This document shows, piece after piece, positions 11,545 to 22,966 of a stretch of 64,000 nucleotides of DNA; within the stretch, counting starts at the first letter, position 1, and every line of letters starts with the position of its first letter. Origin of the DNA: Tetraselmis striata (taxonomy: Eukaryota > Chlorophyta > Chlorodendrophyceae > Chlorodendrales > Chlorodendraceae). The stretch is from NCBI GenBank assembly GCA_006384855.1, contig VCJN01001601.1, positions 111,498 to 175,497 on the forward strand, in the 5' to 3' direction. The position numbers were made by a program, and so were the translations under genes. Under the pieces are notes generated by a model. It saw only the letters and a program-made list of their open reading frames with translations, was not told the origin of the DNA and made no database searches.

Positions 11545-11745
11545 GGGTGTTAAATGCAAGGCCAGCCTCCTCCCGGCCAAAAGGGATGCGCCCGCGCTCA
11601 GCGGCACGGAGTTCACCGTGGACCCGGACGTAGGCCATGTGGAGGCATACTTCCAGAAGCAACTTAGCCGGGCCACCCCTGAGAAACTGCCAAAAGCCCC
11701 GTGGACTGACACTGACAACCCCGGACAACTACACCATCTTCCCTA
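11545..11745 (+). CDS. Possible orphan terminal exon
   Basis: After an AG at 11544 the frame reads GVKCKASLLPAKRDAPALSG and continues through a hydrophilic stretch (VEAYFQKQLSRATPEKLP) to TAG near 11745. Composition is protein-like, but no upstream exon was linked and no family is recognised. It lies between the two halves of the local duplication, so it may be a leftover of a duplicated gene piece. Confidence 0.25.
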
Positions 11746-11754
11746 GGGGGACCC

Positions 11755-12160
11755 GTCCCTGCCTCTGTCGGACATACTACGCAGGGACATGCTGTGTGCC
11801 CAGTCTAACTTGTCTAAAACCCAACCGCGCCCACGTTTATGCTGCGATCGTACACTGTGCCATTTAATTGTGTTTGCGGATCTGAAAATGATAAATTGGT
11901 TTGCATCATTGCGTCGCGATATCCGATCGGTTGTGTGATTCTATTATCCTATATACAGAGGATAATAGAATATATATATAGGATAATGGAATATAAATAC
12001 CAAAATATATGAATAAATGAATCAATACAAATATGGATACATAACAATTAAACTAATATATGAATATGAATATATTTTTATGTTGTACACTCTTCATTCT
12101 TCTCAGGGCGGTCGGCATTTATGTACAGTGTAACAGCATTAAACCGGCATCACGGTATAT
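11755..12160 (+). repeat. Segmental duplicate, copy 2, with AT-rich insertion
   Basis: Homologous to 10076-10325 at both ends. The middle (about 11945-12080) holds an AT-rich stretch rich in ATATAT and GGATAAT words that copy 1 lacks. No coding capacity is visible. Confidence 0.7.
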
Positions 12161-12500
12161 GGTTTGGTAATGTTTCTTGCCCCGCCGCGGATGCCCGAGT
12201 ATTACAAACATACAGCGACATGTGCGGGTCTTCAACAATAGTCTCTTGTGGTATTTATTTTTCAGCCTGTCAGGATTGGCACACTATATTGCGCAACGCT
12301 ACAGTAATTTGCATGTGATTGACGCCTGCAGGTGAGCACGTCACTGCCGCAGCAATCCCATATCCACAAACGTGCTGTACAATGCAGATATTCTGGCGTC
12401 TGCCTCGCTGTCAGAAGCGTCAACTTGGCCGGTTGCCTGCGAGACGGCATGCCCACCCTCAATGATAGAAACATGACACCGTGAAGTGGTATGTACATAA

Positions 12501-13731
12501 TCAGGGGGTGAAGGTCGGGCACGATGCTCTGCATCCCACCTGGAGGTAGAAGGGGCGCATTTCCGCCGGTTGCAGGTAGTGCTGGATGATGGTGTCCTCC
12601 CTGTAGATTGGCCAGGGTCGGTATGGCCGCACAAGGGGGTCGTGCACTGGGGTCACCGGCTCCGGCATGCAGCACCTCTCCTGCACCAACAGTGAGTCAG
12701 GTGTGATCAGGTGACGATAACGGCATGGATGGCATCCATGGCCCATTTGTTTGGGAGGGAGGAGGCTGAGCGGTGCCTTTGCAAGCTCTAGGAGCCCGAA
12801 AGAGACGGACGCAGCTCAGAGAGGCTGGCCGCCACACCTTGCCAGTCAGGTGGATTCCGAAAGGGGGGTCAAGCAGCCGGTAGTCCGGCAGCGGCTGCGC
12901 CAGGAGTGCCTGCACCAGGTCCCAAGACAGCACAAAGCCGCACCCGCTGGCAAAGGGTGGGTAGAAGTCGAAGGGGTACTGCTCCTCGGGCATAAACGAC
13001 TTGTTGGCTTGGTTGCGTATGGGGGCCGTGTTTCTGGTGGATGCCGGATCCCATATGTAGCCCCAGTACCACCGGCTGCATGGCCAGGTTTGCTGCACCG
13101 ACAGGTGCCCTCTGTGTCAGTACTTTGCCCACTTGGGGCATAACCTAAGCATAACTCAATCAATCCAATCATGTCAAAATCTACACGCAATGGAGGAGGG
13201 TAAATGTTGCCATGGACGGCCAATCAGCAGTGTGGTCAGACCATCAGCGGAAGGAGCTTGTCCAGCCGGACAAACGAGTCGTCGTCGGCATGCATGAAGA
13301 AGCGCTCGCCGGGGGCGCGTGTCGCTTCAGCCCTCTGGTCGGCCCATCGCAGAAACTCGAGCGTCTTCCGCCACAGATTCCCGTACCCTTCGGGCGCGTC
13401 GATGAATAGGAGGTCGCCTGACGTCTTTGCCTCGTCCCGCAGCTCAGGTTCACTCTGTCCGAGGGCAGCGGCGCGTGTCATCATGGCATCTCATCCCGTG
13501 TCATTGGGCTCGCAGCCACCTCCTTCGTAGTGTCAGGCCGCTCTTGGGTGTGAAAGGGACTGATGTATACACGGACTGGGTACAACAGACATCAAACCGG
13601 GGCACAGCAGCGGATTGGTAAGGTGAAGATGTGACGCCCGCACCTCTTTGCCAAGCACAAAGTAGTACTCCACACAGGAGCGCAGATCAGGGGGCAGGAT
13701 GCTATCAGCTGATATCAGGTAGCCCAACCAG
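12501..13731 (-). CDS. GT31-family beta-1,3-galactosyltransferase, C-terminal four exons (5' exons not found)
   Basis: Four exons join in perfect phase: 13731-13644 (WLGYLISADSILPPDLRSCV), 13454-13242, 13092-12838 and 12680-12501. Diagnostic GT31 features appear in order. VEYYFVLGKE is the first strand. YGNLWRKTLEFLRW is next. Then FMHADDDSFVRLD holds the DxD-type metal site (DDD). Then come RWYWGYIWDP, EEQYPFDFYPPFASGCGFVL, SWDLVQALLAQPLPDYRLLD and GIHLTG. The stop is TGA after QVGCRASCPTFTP. Such enzymes transfer galactose or GlcNAc in beta-1,3 linkage in the Golgi. The signal anchor and the start must lie in exons to the right of 13731 (the first exon shown begins in phase 2), but I could not place them. 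Exons are intact, so the gene is likely functional. Confidence 0.88.
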
Positions 13732-13739
13732 CTGCACAG

Positions 13740-15190
13740 CGGACGAGCGGCACGCAGAGCAGCCTTAGGGGCATGGCGACGCGCGCAAGGCCGTGAAGGA
13801 ACCACACATCCGCCATTCAACAGTTTAACTTCTGCAACATGCCTTCAACACTGTAGGCAACGCTTTCGCGAAGCAGGGTGAAGTAGGGAAAGAAACATTA
13901 GATAGAGCGATGACAAAACAGACAAGGAGCCTGGCGCTGTTGGTAATTGATTCAGATGGATGGAGGCCGGGTGATTACTCCTCAGCGGCGAATGATGAGG
14001 AAACCTACTTTACAAACCATTTGCGCAAGATGCATTTGACGGAGCGGCTGGTAAGGATGTCACGTGACAGTCATCGCACGCACACTGAACATGCTTCTCA
14101 CCATGCACAGCAGAAGCTGCAACAGCCATGCAACAAGCACATCAGAGATACCCAAATTATAGCAGATGTGAGGGAAGACGTGTGGTATGGTCTTTACGTA
14201 GTGTTTACAGCAGACGACAGTAGGCTGCGATGTTTTTATTGCAGGATAGCGGATTTGCTTCTAAATGCATTTATCAGTGTTGATGCAAGACTGTGGACAC
14301 GCGTATTATCCCGGGGGTTCGCCCGCAACAAAATAGACCTGCAGCAGATGACTCCGGTGTGGGCATTCCACACCGCTTCTCGCAAGCGACCCCAAGCATA
14401 TGCGACGCGCGCCAACCCGAGTGCGCGGCCAGCGCCGGTATTGGCTGTGCCGGATTCGGGCTTTCGATGGTTCGATCAGGGAGAAAGTCGAAGATGTGGG
14501 AAGTGCGCGTGCGCGTGTGCGTGTGTGGGCCGGGGCTATGCCCCTCGGCTGGCAGCACGGATTGCTGTTTGCACCGGCAAGTACCACTTGACACACCGGC
14601 CAGGAAAACATACCGAGATATAGCGCTTTCATGCCCGCACGTGCAGCTCGAATAGGCCGTGTCTGGTGCCTGGGACCACAGTGCTGCCTGATTCCTGCGG
14701 CGGGTCTACGAGGGCCCAAGCACAGCGCGGTACCGCCTCACCTGTTGCGCAACGCGCGGCGGCGATCCACGTTTCCTGGTGCGGAAGATATGCATATGGA
14801 GAGAAACATGGCTCGCTCGGTTGACGCCTCTCGCGTTAATTGCCTTAAGCAACAGGAAGCTAGCAGCTATTGGCGACACTGTTGGCAGGAAAGTGGCGCG
14901 CAGCCCGTGCAGCTGCAGATGGAGCGAAGGCGACAGCAGCATCTCAGTGTAGTCTGTTAATTGATGTGAGGAAAGGGTAGCCCTACTACGAGTAGCGACT
15001 AATCCTTATACAACATCCTTTATTTGCTTTTATTAAATGAACACATTTACGATAACTAATCTCAGCAGGGCCCATGATGCCTGCCCTCCTTTCTAAGGAT
15101 TTATGGTTCCTATCGGGCTCCTGTCTCTATCTCTACGTGGACATCGTCTTAGCGTTTCAATATATATATGCTGAGTAGTTGATTAATTAA
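13740..15190. other. Upstream region of the GT31 gene, no exon assigned
   Basis: A plus-strand ORF of 237 codons (13910-14623) and a minus-strand ORF (14719-14306) overlap each other here. Neither shows family motifs, a membrane anchor or good splice links, so both are left out. The missing 5' exons of the GT31 gene probably lie in this stretch. Confidence 0.35.
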
Positions 15191-16568
15191 GATACACTTT
15201 TCCACATAAGTTTGGGGTCCCTTTTCGGCAGTCTCAAGACTTCAGAAGTCTAGGGTACCTGAACGTAGGGTATATGAGATGAAACCCTGGAATTTCCGAG
15301 GGTTTTATAAAACCTGCAAGACGACTGGCTCAAACCGAAGCTTAAAGACCTTTGACTAGGGTGTCACGCTGCACTTGGTGCGTTGATGGGCGTCGCCTTC
15401 AACTGCACCAAAACCATGGTCAGTATCACGCGCGTGTGCGCTCACGCCGACGGGTGTGAATAGACAACCAAACGGCGGGATGGCCATGAACGCGTGAGGA
15501 AACACATTGGTGAGGGGCTCGGGTGCATTGGTTGGGGTGCAGCCGTGTGGGCGGGGGCTAGTACATGTCGCGTTGCGATGCCATGCCGGCCACGCAATGT
15601 TGGCCACGCTCAGCAACATCCCCTAGGCTTTAAAACGCTATAACTTCTCAGGATTTGTTCGGAAAATTGTTTTAAAAATACCACGCAATTGCTCGTATAA
15701 ATTTGCGTCGAAACCAATCTTTCAAAATCAATCGATTTTTTGGGGCCCCGGAAAAATCCCCAAAGATGATCATCCAAGTTACCCCTCACTGCCTCATGTT
15801 CCCACCCATGTCGGGCGCGTGGCTTTGCGCCAAGTGCGTGTCGAAGCCCCATACTCGGCTGTGCGAGAGCGTTATGTGTGTGGATGACCACGGACCAGCA
15901 ACACTTGGCATGTGCCGCCTCCTAGCGATGATACACACTTCTACCAGCCAAAATGCCATTTTCCACAACATTTTTCAAGGAATTTAAAATTTATCAAAGT
16001 CCACGCCCCTACCGCGCCACCCCGGCCGCCCACGAAACGGTACAACTGGCATTCCACCACGCGCCCCCATAGTAGAGCATCGCCCTACGCCAAGGGGGCC
16101 ATCGAGCGCCTCTCCTACGTGCGCTCGCCATAGAAACATCATCAGCATTTCACCCCAAAACTGCTCCCCACAGTGGCTAGCTTGTCGTTGGGGTAGGTGT
16201 CACGTCGTGCCTATAGCGACATGATTTCAGTGGCCTAAACGCACGGTGTGTGCAACTTATGCCAAGGGCCGTATTCACCGAGTTTGGTGCGACGAGTGCC
16301 GCAATTTCCATAGATTTGAACGGTTGGCGGCAGAACCCACAATTTTCTAGCGCCAACGCATCATGCACCGATTTCGCGTTTTTGAAAGGGCGCCCCCAAA
16401 TGGTCGTGTTGTCGCGCGGGTGGGTATAAAGTGCACAATCGGCGTTTGCCCGAACTATTCCCACTGCAGTTAGCATGTATGCACATGCAGCCGGCGTTAT
16501 CCTCGCCCATGCATGCGGTTTGCGATCGAAAATGCAAAACCCGGACTTATGTGAAGGGGTGTATGTAT
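15191..16568 (+). mobile_element. ~1.37-kb terminal-inverted-repeat element, left copy
   Basis: It begins TACACTTTTCCACATAAGT and ends with the inverse, ACTTATGTGAAGGGGTGTAT. The second copy at 19144-20497 is inverted and matches along nearly its whole length. Ends of both copies agree on TACACCCCT, one variable base, CACATAAGT. Inside are a Cys-rich ORF and further short frames. No clear target-site duplication is seen. The class (DNA transposon or MITE-like) is unknown to me. Confidence 0.75.
15766..15987 (+). CDS. Cys-rich ORF of the TIR element, left copy (possible zinc-binding)
   Basis: ATG-initiated, 73 codons: a cluster SGAWLCAKCVSKPHTRLCES then VMCVDDH and MCRLLA. The right copy keeps the same protein and has an additional CLVC pair where this copy has CLMF. 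The spaced C-x2-C pairs suggest a small zinc-binding fold. The frame stops shortly after, whereas homologous sequence between the copies continues, so this is probably the start of a longer, now broken gene. Another Cys cluster (VWCDECRNFHRF) lies further along near 16290 in a different frame. Confidence 0.35.
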   Translation: MIIQVTPHCLMFPPMSGAWLCAKCVSKPHTRLCESVMCVDDHGPATLGMCRLLAMIHTSTSQNAIFHNIFQGI

Positions 16569-16579
16569 ATTATTTATAT

Positions 16580-18900
16580 TATACGTTTTCGACGGCTCCC
16601 AACCCGGCCCCTCTGTCCGGATTCCAGGCCGTCGAGAGGTCCGTCAGGGTTGCGTCCTTGTCCCCATCCTAATGTTCCCCGCCGTCGCTGCCCGAGTATA
16701 TGCTCGCATTGCCGCGGCAGCCCCAGTCACTCAGTGTTGGCAGCCTTTTCAGACGACGCCAACCTTGTTGGAGTGGCCGGCATTGGTGACGGATTTGCGC
16801 TTGCCACGTGGGTGGCCCCGTCCGCTTTTCCCGCAGTTGGGTTAATCGTCACCATTCGCTAACGCCAGGCGTATTGTCAGCTTGGCTCTTCGTCTCCGCT
16901 CGGCGCCCTTCCTTTTTGGGGCATTTGTTGCATGGTTTTGCAGCCTCCTCGTCCGGAATCAAGGTGCTTGGTGCCCCTGTGGGCTTGGCTGCTTTTGCCC
17001 GGGACATGTTGGACAACGCGGTTAAAAACTTTCACCAATTTGGTTTCCGGCTTTCTTGTTTGGCCGACCACCTCCACTCCCACACCGCTACTCGTTTATT
17101 GCATGTTTGCGGCCGCCGTTTCGACCACCGCCTCGGGGCTTGGGTCGCTCTTATGGATACGGCGACACTAGCCGTCCTTCCTCGAAGCCGCGTTTTCAAC
17201 GCTCGACTGCATCTGGGGTGTTAGCCCCAACCTCTTGGATACGCCCTCCATGTGCACGCCGTTGTCCCTCCCGGTCCAATTTGGCGGCCTCGGCATCGGC
17301 GATGACGTGGTTATCCCAGATGCCTCCCACGCACGTCGGTCTTGTAGCCCTTGTGGTTGGTCAAGTGGTGACTTTCCTCCGTGCTCAACCCGCCACCTTG
17401 GGCGACGCCGGCGCGTTCCTTTCCGAGCTGTCAGGCGTATCCAATCCGCATAGCCTCTGCCTTGTTGGGCGTCCTCGATAAACCAGGCTTTGGCCACTCC
17501 AGCGTTGGGCGCCAGATGCCGACGCCAATGTGTCAGTGTCGATGTGGGCTGTCGAGCTTCGCGCTGCTCATACCCGTGTCGTTGACGAGTGTGGAGACGG
17601 GATGCCCGAGGATCTAGCGGGGCCGTTGGCCTCTGCCCTGAAATTGCTCCCCTCCAAGCGCTCTCACGTTGCTCGTGCCGGCTGCTCGGCCGCCAGGGCT
17701 GAGCCGGATCTGCGATACGCTCGGCGGGCGACCTCCAAGCTATCCCGCATTACTCGGACTTCCCGTTGCATTCCATGCGGAAAGTCTAGGAGACCGTGAG
17801 CCACCGTATCCACTACACGGTCTGCTTCGCAAAACTTGCTTCGCGTATCTTGGCAAGCAAGCGGCTATGGTAGTACCCGCTTCCGGGGCCGCCTCTTACG
17901 CGTTGGGACAGCGCTCCTGGTGACTGATCCTCCAAGTGAGGGTCGCCCTGGTGAAGTCCGTGAGCGTTCCCCCGAGTACTACGATTCCATGTTCCGCATT
18001 GCCGCTTGCCACCCATTTGGCCTTCAGGCGGCTCCTGTCCTCTCCCTCATCGGCGAGCCCTGCCCTTGCTTGTGTTTTTTGCTCCTTCTCGATACAAGGG
18101 ATGCTGTCCCGTTTCGAGGATGTTGGCGTGGAGTTCACTCCTTCGGCTTGAATGGGCGGCGGTCGCGTACGCTGATCCCGTGGCACGTTGCTCTGGGGGC
18201 GACTCCAATCACACCGCACATTAGTGGGCGGCACATGGCTTTTCCGACGTTTGCCACGACGTTAAGTCCGCCCTAGGCGTGGGTGTCCATATCCTAACGG
18301 ACCCGTCGGTGCTTGTTGCTCTTCCGAAGGGCAGCGACGGCTGGCCGGCCTATGTTGGGCTTTTTGGGTATAGTGGTATCTGCGGGAACACGGTTGCTGT
18401 CGATACCACCATTGCCCCTATCCCCGACGTGTCGAGCTCGGATTCAACGACTGCATTCCGGGCCGCAGAGCGCCACAAAATCCAAAAACATGATAAGGGT
18501 GTCCGAAACGCTGCCGGCATGCTTCGCTTTGTTCATGTCGCCGTCTCCGAGTTCGGCTCGCTTGCCCCGCACGCTGAGGCCTTCTTGGTGGAGCTCGCGA
18601 AAAGCTAGCCACACGCACACTGGCCAAAAAAACGGCGAGCTCTTGTCTGCGTGGCGCCGCCGTTTCCCCTTCATTGCTCACCAACACGGCGCATGCAGAG
18701 AACGTTCTTGGCGGGGTCGCGGCGGCACGCGCGGCACGTGATGGTGCTCCTGCACGCATGCGTCGCATCGCTCGTCAGTCCGTGTTGCTATGATCCGGCT
18801 CATCGGCTGCACGCGCACTCGCCGCGGTTGGTGGTCAATCCCTGGGCGGTGGTCCCCATTGGTTTATTGTTTCACTTTCGATTTTTAAGGTCGTTCTTTA
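16580..18900 (+). pseudogene. Decayed LINE-like reverse transcriptase with C-terminal endonuclease-like region
   Basis: Pieces appear in order but in several frames. FQAVERSVR with a QG-type turn near 16630 is followed by ARIAAAAP and SVLAAFSDDANLVG (catalytic motif C as SDD, near 16750). Then SSGIKVLGAPVGLAAF, LPVQFGGLGIGDDV near 17270, and a C-terminal block (VGVHILTDPSVL ... TTAFRAAERHKIQKHDKG ... HVAVSEFGSLAPHAEAFL, 18279-18608). The order of palm, thumb, GGLGI block and C-terminal restriction-like region matches reverse transcriptases common in green algal non-LTR elements. Upstream motifs A and B are missing or cut by the left TIR element at 16568. At least five frameshifts mark it as dead. 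It sits exactly between the two inverted TIR elements. Confidence 0.75.
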
Positions 18901-18911
18901 GCTTTCAATGT

Positions 18912-19100
18912 TTCCCTTGAGCCTTTGGTTCCTTGGCAAGTTGGCGACTTCTTGGTTCCCTTGGCTCTTCCTTGGTTCTTGGCTCCCTGGCCTCCTGCTT
19001 TACTCTTGGTTTTAGGCTTATACCTCTTTTGCTCGCTGCCTTTCACAGTTGCTTTTAGTTCTGTTTGTAGTGCGCATGTGACAAAGCACTGATGTAACAA
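18912..19100 (+). repeat. 3' tail of the LINE-like element, also present inverted at 3785-3945
   Basis: Lies right behind the last reverse transcriptase block and contains CCTTTGGTTCCTTGGCAAGT and GGCTCCCTGG words. It ends near GCACTGATGTAACAAAAGG. The second genomic copy at 3.8 kb carries the same tail alone, which fits 5' truncation on insertion. Confidence 0.55.
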
Positions 19101-19143
19101 AAGGTATATTGTTCTTAAAAGCCTAGCGTATCACTATATACTA

Positions 19144-20497
19144 CATACACCCCTCCACATAAGTCCGGGTTTTGCATTTTCGATCGCAAACCGCATGCAT
19201 GGGCGAGGATAACGCCGGCTGCATGTGCATACATGCTAACTACAGTGGGAATAGTTCGGGCGAACGCCTATTGTGCGCTTTATACCCACCCGCGCGACAA
19301 CACGACCATTTGTGGGCGCCCTTTCAAAAACGCGAAATCGGTGCATGATGCGTTGGCGCCAAAAAATTGTGGGTTGCGCCAACCGTCCAAACCTGTGGAA
19401 ATAGCGGCACTCGTCGCACCAAACTCGGTGGATACGGCCCTTGGCAGAAGTTGCACACACCGTGCGTGTAGGCCACTGAAAGCATGTCGCTATAGGCACG
19501 ACGAGACACCCCAACGACAAGTTGGCCACTATGGGGAGCAATTTTGGGGTGAAAATGCTGTTGTTTCTGTCGCGAACGCACGTAGGAGAGGCGCTCGATG
19601 GCCCCCTTGGCGTAGGGCAATGCTCTACTATGATACCGCGTGGTGGAATGCCAGTTGCACCGTTTCGTGGGCGGGGTGGCGCGGTAGGGGCGTGGACTTA
19701 AATTAATATGAAAATTCCTTGAAAAATGCTGTGGAAAATGGCATTTTGGCTGGTAGATGTGTGTATCGCTAGGAGGCGGCACATGCCAAGTGTTGGTGAT
19801 TCGTGGTCATCCACACACATAACGCTCTCGCACAGCCGAGTATGGGGCTTAGACACGCACTTGGCGCAAAGCCACGCGCCCGACATGGGTGGGCACACAA
19901 GGCAGTGAGGGGCAACTTGGATGACCATCTTTGGGGATTTTTCCGGGGCCCCAAAAAATCAAGTTTTGGATTTTAAAAGAATGTTTTCGACGCAGATTTG
20001 AACGAGAAATTGCGTGGTATTTTTAAAACAATTTTCCGAGCAAACCCTGAGAAGTTATAGCGTTTTAAAGCCAAGGGGGTGTTGCTGCGCGTGGCCGACA
20101 CTGATGCCACGCCAGTATCGCAACGCGACATGTACTGGCCGCCGCCCACACGGCTGCACCTCAACCAAATGCACCCGAGCCCCTCGCCAATGTGTTTCCT
20201 CACGCGTTCATGGCCATCCCGCCGTTTGGTTGTTTATTCACGCGCGTCGGCGTGTGCGTGATACCGACCCTGGTTTTGGTGCAGTTGAAGGCGACGCCCA
20301 TCCACGCACCAAGTGCAGCGTGACACCCTAGTCAAAGGTCTTTAAGCTTCGGTTTGAGCCACTCGTCATGCAGGTTTTATCAAACCCTCTGAGATTCCAG
20401 GGTTTCAGCTCATATACCCTACGTTCAGGTACCCTAGACTTCTGAAGTCTTGAGACTGCCGACAAGGGACCCCAAACTTATGTGCAGGGGTGTATGT
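19144..20497 (-). mobile_element. ~1.35-kb terminal-inverted-repeat element, right copy (inverted)
   Basis: Starts CATACACCCCTCCACATAAG and ends ACTTATGTGCAGGGGTGTAT. Read on the minus strand it parallels 15191-16568 throughout; by eye roughly nine of ten bases agree. It carries slightly better preserved ORFs than the left copy. Confidence 0.75.
19698..19928 (-). CDS. Cys-rich ORF of the TIR element, right copy
   Basis: ATG at 19928: MVIQVAPHCLVCPPMSGAWL, then CAKCVSKPHTRLCESVMC, 76 codons. Two C-x2-C pairs and two further Cys give a plausible zinc cluster. A second open frame, 19782-19324 on the same strand (152 codons, with VCNFCQGPYPP), overlaps and is the likely continuation after a frameshift. 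No known transposase family is recognised. Confidence 0.35.
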   Translation of the reverse strand: MVIQVAPHCLVCPPMSGAWLCAKCVSKPHTRLCESVMCVDDHESPTLGMCRLLAIHTSTSQNAIFHSIFQGIFILI

Positions 20498-22960
20498 TTG
20501 TCCGCCGGGACCACCCCCGTGTACGCGCGTAATAAATGGTCTTCGCGCACACGTAGTCAAATCTCTAACCATCGGTAAAACCTCGTACCATCATGAATGC
20601 CGCAAATATGTGTTCGAGGACGTCCAGCAAATACATCAGGTGCCGGTGCCGTGCCCTTTTCTCTGGGAGCTACTGCATTGTATTCAATAAATTGTTCCTA
20701 TTCCTGGAGAGACATTATATACTGTGATGGTCATGGTGGCAGATTGTGGCTTGCGAGCGATGCCCACACCGCCACATAGCGACCTGGTCGCTACCTGTAG
20801 TCGCGAATACGTCTCACTCTCACCCTCCCCGATACTTTATATGTGACAGTTTAGGCCCCAGAGGATCTCCTGAGCTGGGCTTTGACCGTAATTTGCCGAG
20901 GCTTCTGTGCTTATATAGGGATACTTTTTGCGAAATGAGTATGGGATACGCGCGTACAAAACTGGTACACGCGTGCTAGCCCAGTAGCCGGGCAGATATG
21001 AGTAGCGTATCCCTATGGATGCAGGGTGATGCGCTACTTATTCCGCGCGCCGCACCCCAGCACCGCGCCAAACTCGTACAAGGATTAGTCAGCCGCCAAT
21101 CCGTTTAAGCCACTATTTGCATGTTACAGAGTGATATGTGCAATGTGCACGTTAGGGAGGTGGATTCAGCCAGCGGGACATGCAACAGGTCTTGAGGATA
21201 TACAAAGAAGTACGTACTGTTCATCGATATGATTGATGTACTGGTCAACTCCGCGCCTGTGTACATATCAGTATGTATGGTCGTAGACTTCAACCAAATA
21301 CCAATACTATTTAGATAGTGTCGTGATTCAGATGTGTCAGGAGCAACTTCACTGCTATATTGGTTGTCTGGCCAGGTACCCACATGCACCAGGCTATTTT
21401 GATTAAAACGATACAAAATGAGCTACTAAGATAATATATTTGTGTGTCGTGCATATGAGCGGCACATCGCGCCGCGCCGCAGCACGGTGTTTTACTTGCT
21501 TACAAGGGTGCAGATGCTGCAGACCAACCCAATCATACTCTTGCCGTTGACTATGTCTATCTGTTCTAATTAATAGCCATCACAATTTTATCCGTGCCTC
21601 ATCCGCACGCCGTCTCCGTTTATTTCGCACATATACACTTACACATGCCAGCAGCATTTCCACGCAGCATATTTGAAGTATTACTACATCGGACGACACT
21701 TGCAGTCAAGAACACCCAATCATCAGCCGCAAGCGTATGAACGAATGCATGAATGATGTGGTACCGTATTTGCAGCACACATGAAGCCGCTAGCTGCTAT
21801 TTAGCTCCTCCACCCCCCCCCCTTCCTTGCGCCTCATCACCTTCTCGTGCTCGCTGCGGTATTCGAGTTGCACAATGGGTTTCTATACCAGGCGGGTTCC
21901 ACAGCTGCAATCGATCGTTCATCCCTTGCTGATTTAATAATAAAAGAAGTTTGGTTGATTGGGTTTTCCACTGCAATTCAAGGTTTATTTCTTACTCTAG
22001 AGGCACCGTGTCGCAGCCTGATGACAAAAAATAGATCGCAATGACAATGTCCATCATGAAAGAGCTCCAATACAACTGCTTGCACACGGCAGTCCAGGTG
22101 CAATGGAAAGAACACAAAACAAATCAACGAACATCAGTGCTGGAGCCTCATTTCAAAGCATTGGTTGTTTGAAGTAGGCAATAACTATCCATGGTACGCA
22201 ATGGTATAATGCGGTATGGTATAATGGTATGGTACGCAATGGTATAATTGGTATAATGCGGTTTTGTAATTACCTCATGCAGCTTGAGCATGCTGCAATG
22301 TTTGCAGTGCACTCCTTGCTGCGGTACTGTAATCAATTTGCTATGATTGTTCTCTTGGATAGCTCCATGAAGAGCACGCTGGGGTCAGGGTCAAGCTCCA
22401 GTGCAAAATATCTAACAAGCCAGGATGGAAAGACTGGGCCAGGAGTGAGGATCGAGGCCTGATGGGAAGGTCCAGTTACGAAAATACTATAATACGTATC
22501 AATGCATTTACAATTTGCTAACGTGTATGTATTTCAAAAACTTAGGTGTGCACATCTGTACATCTGGACAGGCACAGCGTTCTTGGCTACACAGAACCTC
22601 TATGTTGGCGTGCCGCACTTTTTGGAGGCGGTGTCCGGGGGATGATGTTCTCTGTTGCGAAGAAAGACGACCGCGACTCGACAAAATCATCCACCTTCTT
22701 CCCCGATAGCTCAAACTCCCTCCTCATTACCTGGGAAGGAGGCATGACATCTACTCAGTGCTTGATCCTCTGCGCAAAGCAGGCACCCAGAGAGGAAGGG
22801 CAACGGCACACCCACCTCAAGCTTTACTGAATCGTTTGTGGCGCGATACTGCCTTAGCTTGACAGACTTCCCTGCGGCAGTGTGGACAAGCAACGTCTAA
22901 GATATTTGGAAACGATTCCCATCTGATGCGCATCTGTATGCATCCAGCCAATCATATCAT
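20498..22960. other. 2.4 kb without recognisable gene
   Basis: ORFs are short and unlike known proteins. At 22195-22262 imperfect repeats of GGTATAATG and GGTACGCAAT form a small tandem array. The sequence is less GC-rich than the neighbouring genes. The right end may contain the 3' untranslated region of the Q-rich gene. Confidence 0.4.
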
Positions 22961-22966
22961 GTCATA

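Noticed and set aside
13910-14623. 237-codon plus-strand ORF
   Set aside because: No domain, biased towards common residues of GC-rich noise, overlaps another long ORF on the opposite strand, and lies where the GT31 gene should have its 5' exons.
15191-20497. DIRS-type inverted terminal repeats around the reverse transcriptase
   Set aside because: The 1.37-kb arms have their own terminal repeats at both ends and internal ORFs, and the RT is of LINE-like type with no tyrosine recombinase, so they are better read as two separate elements.
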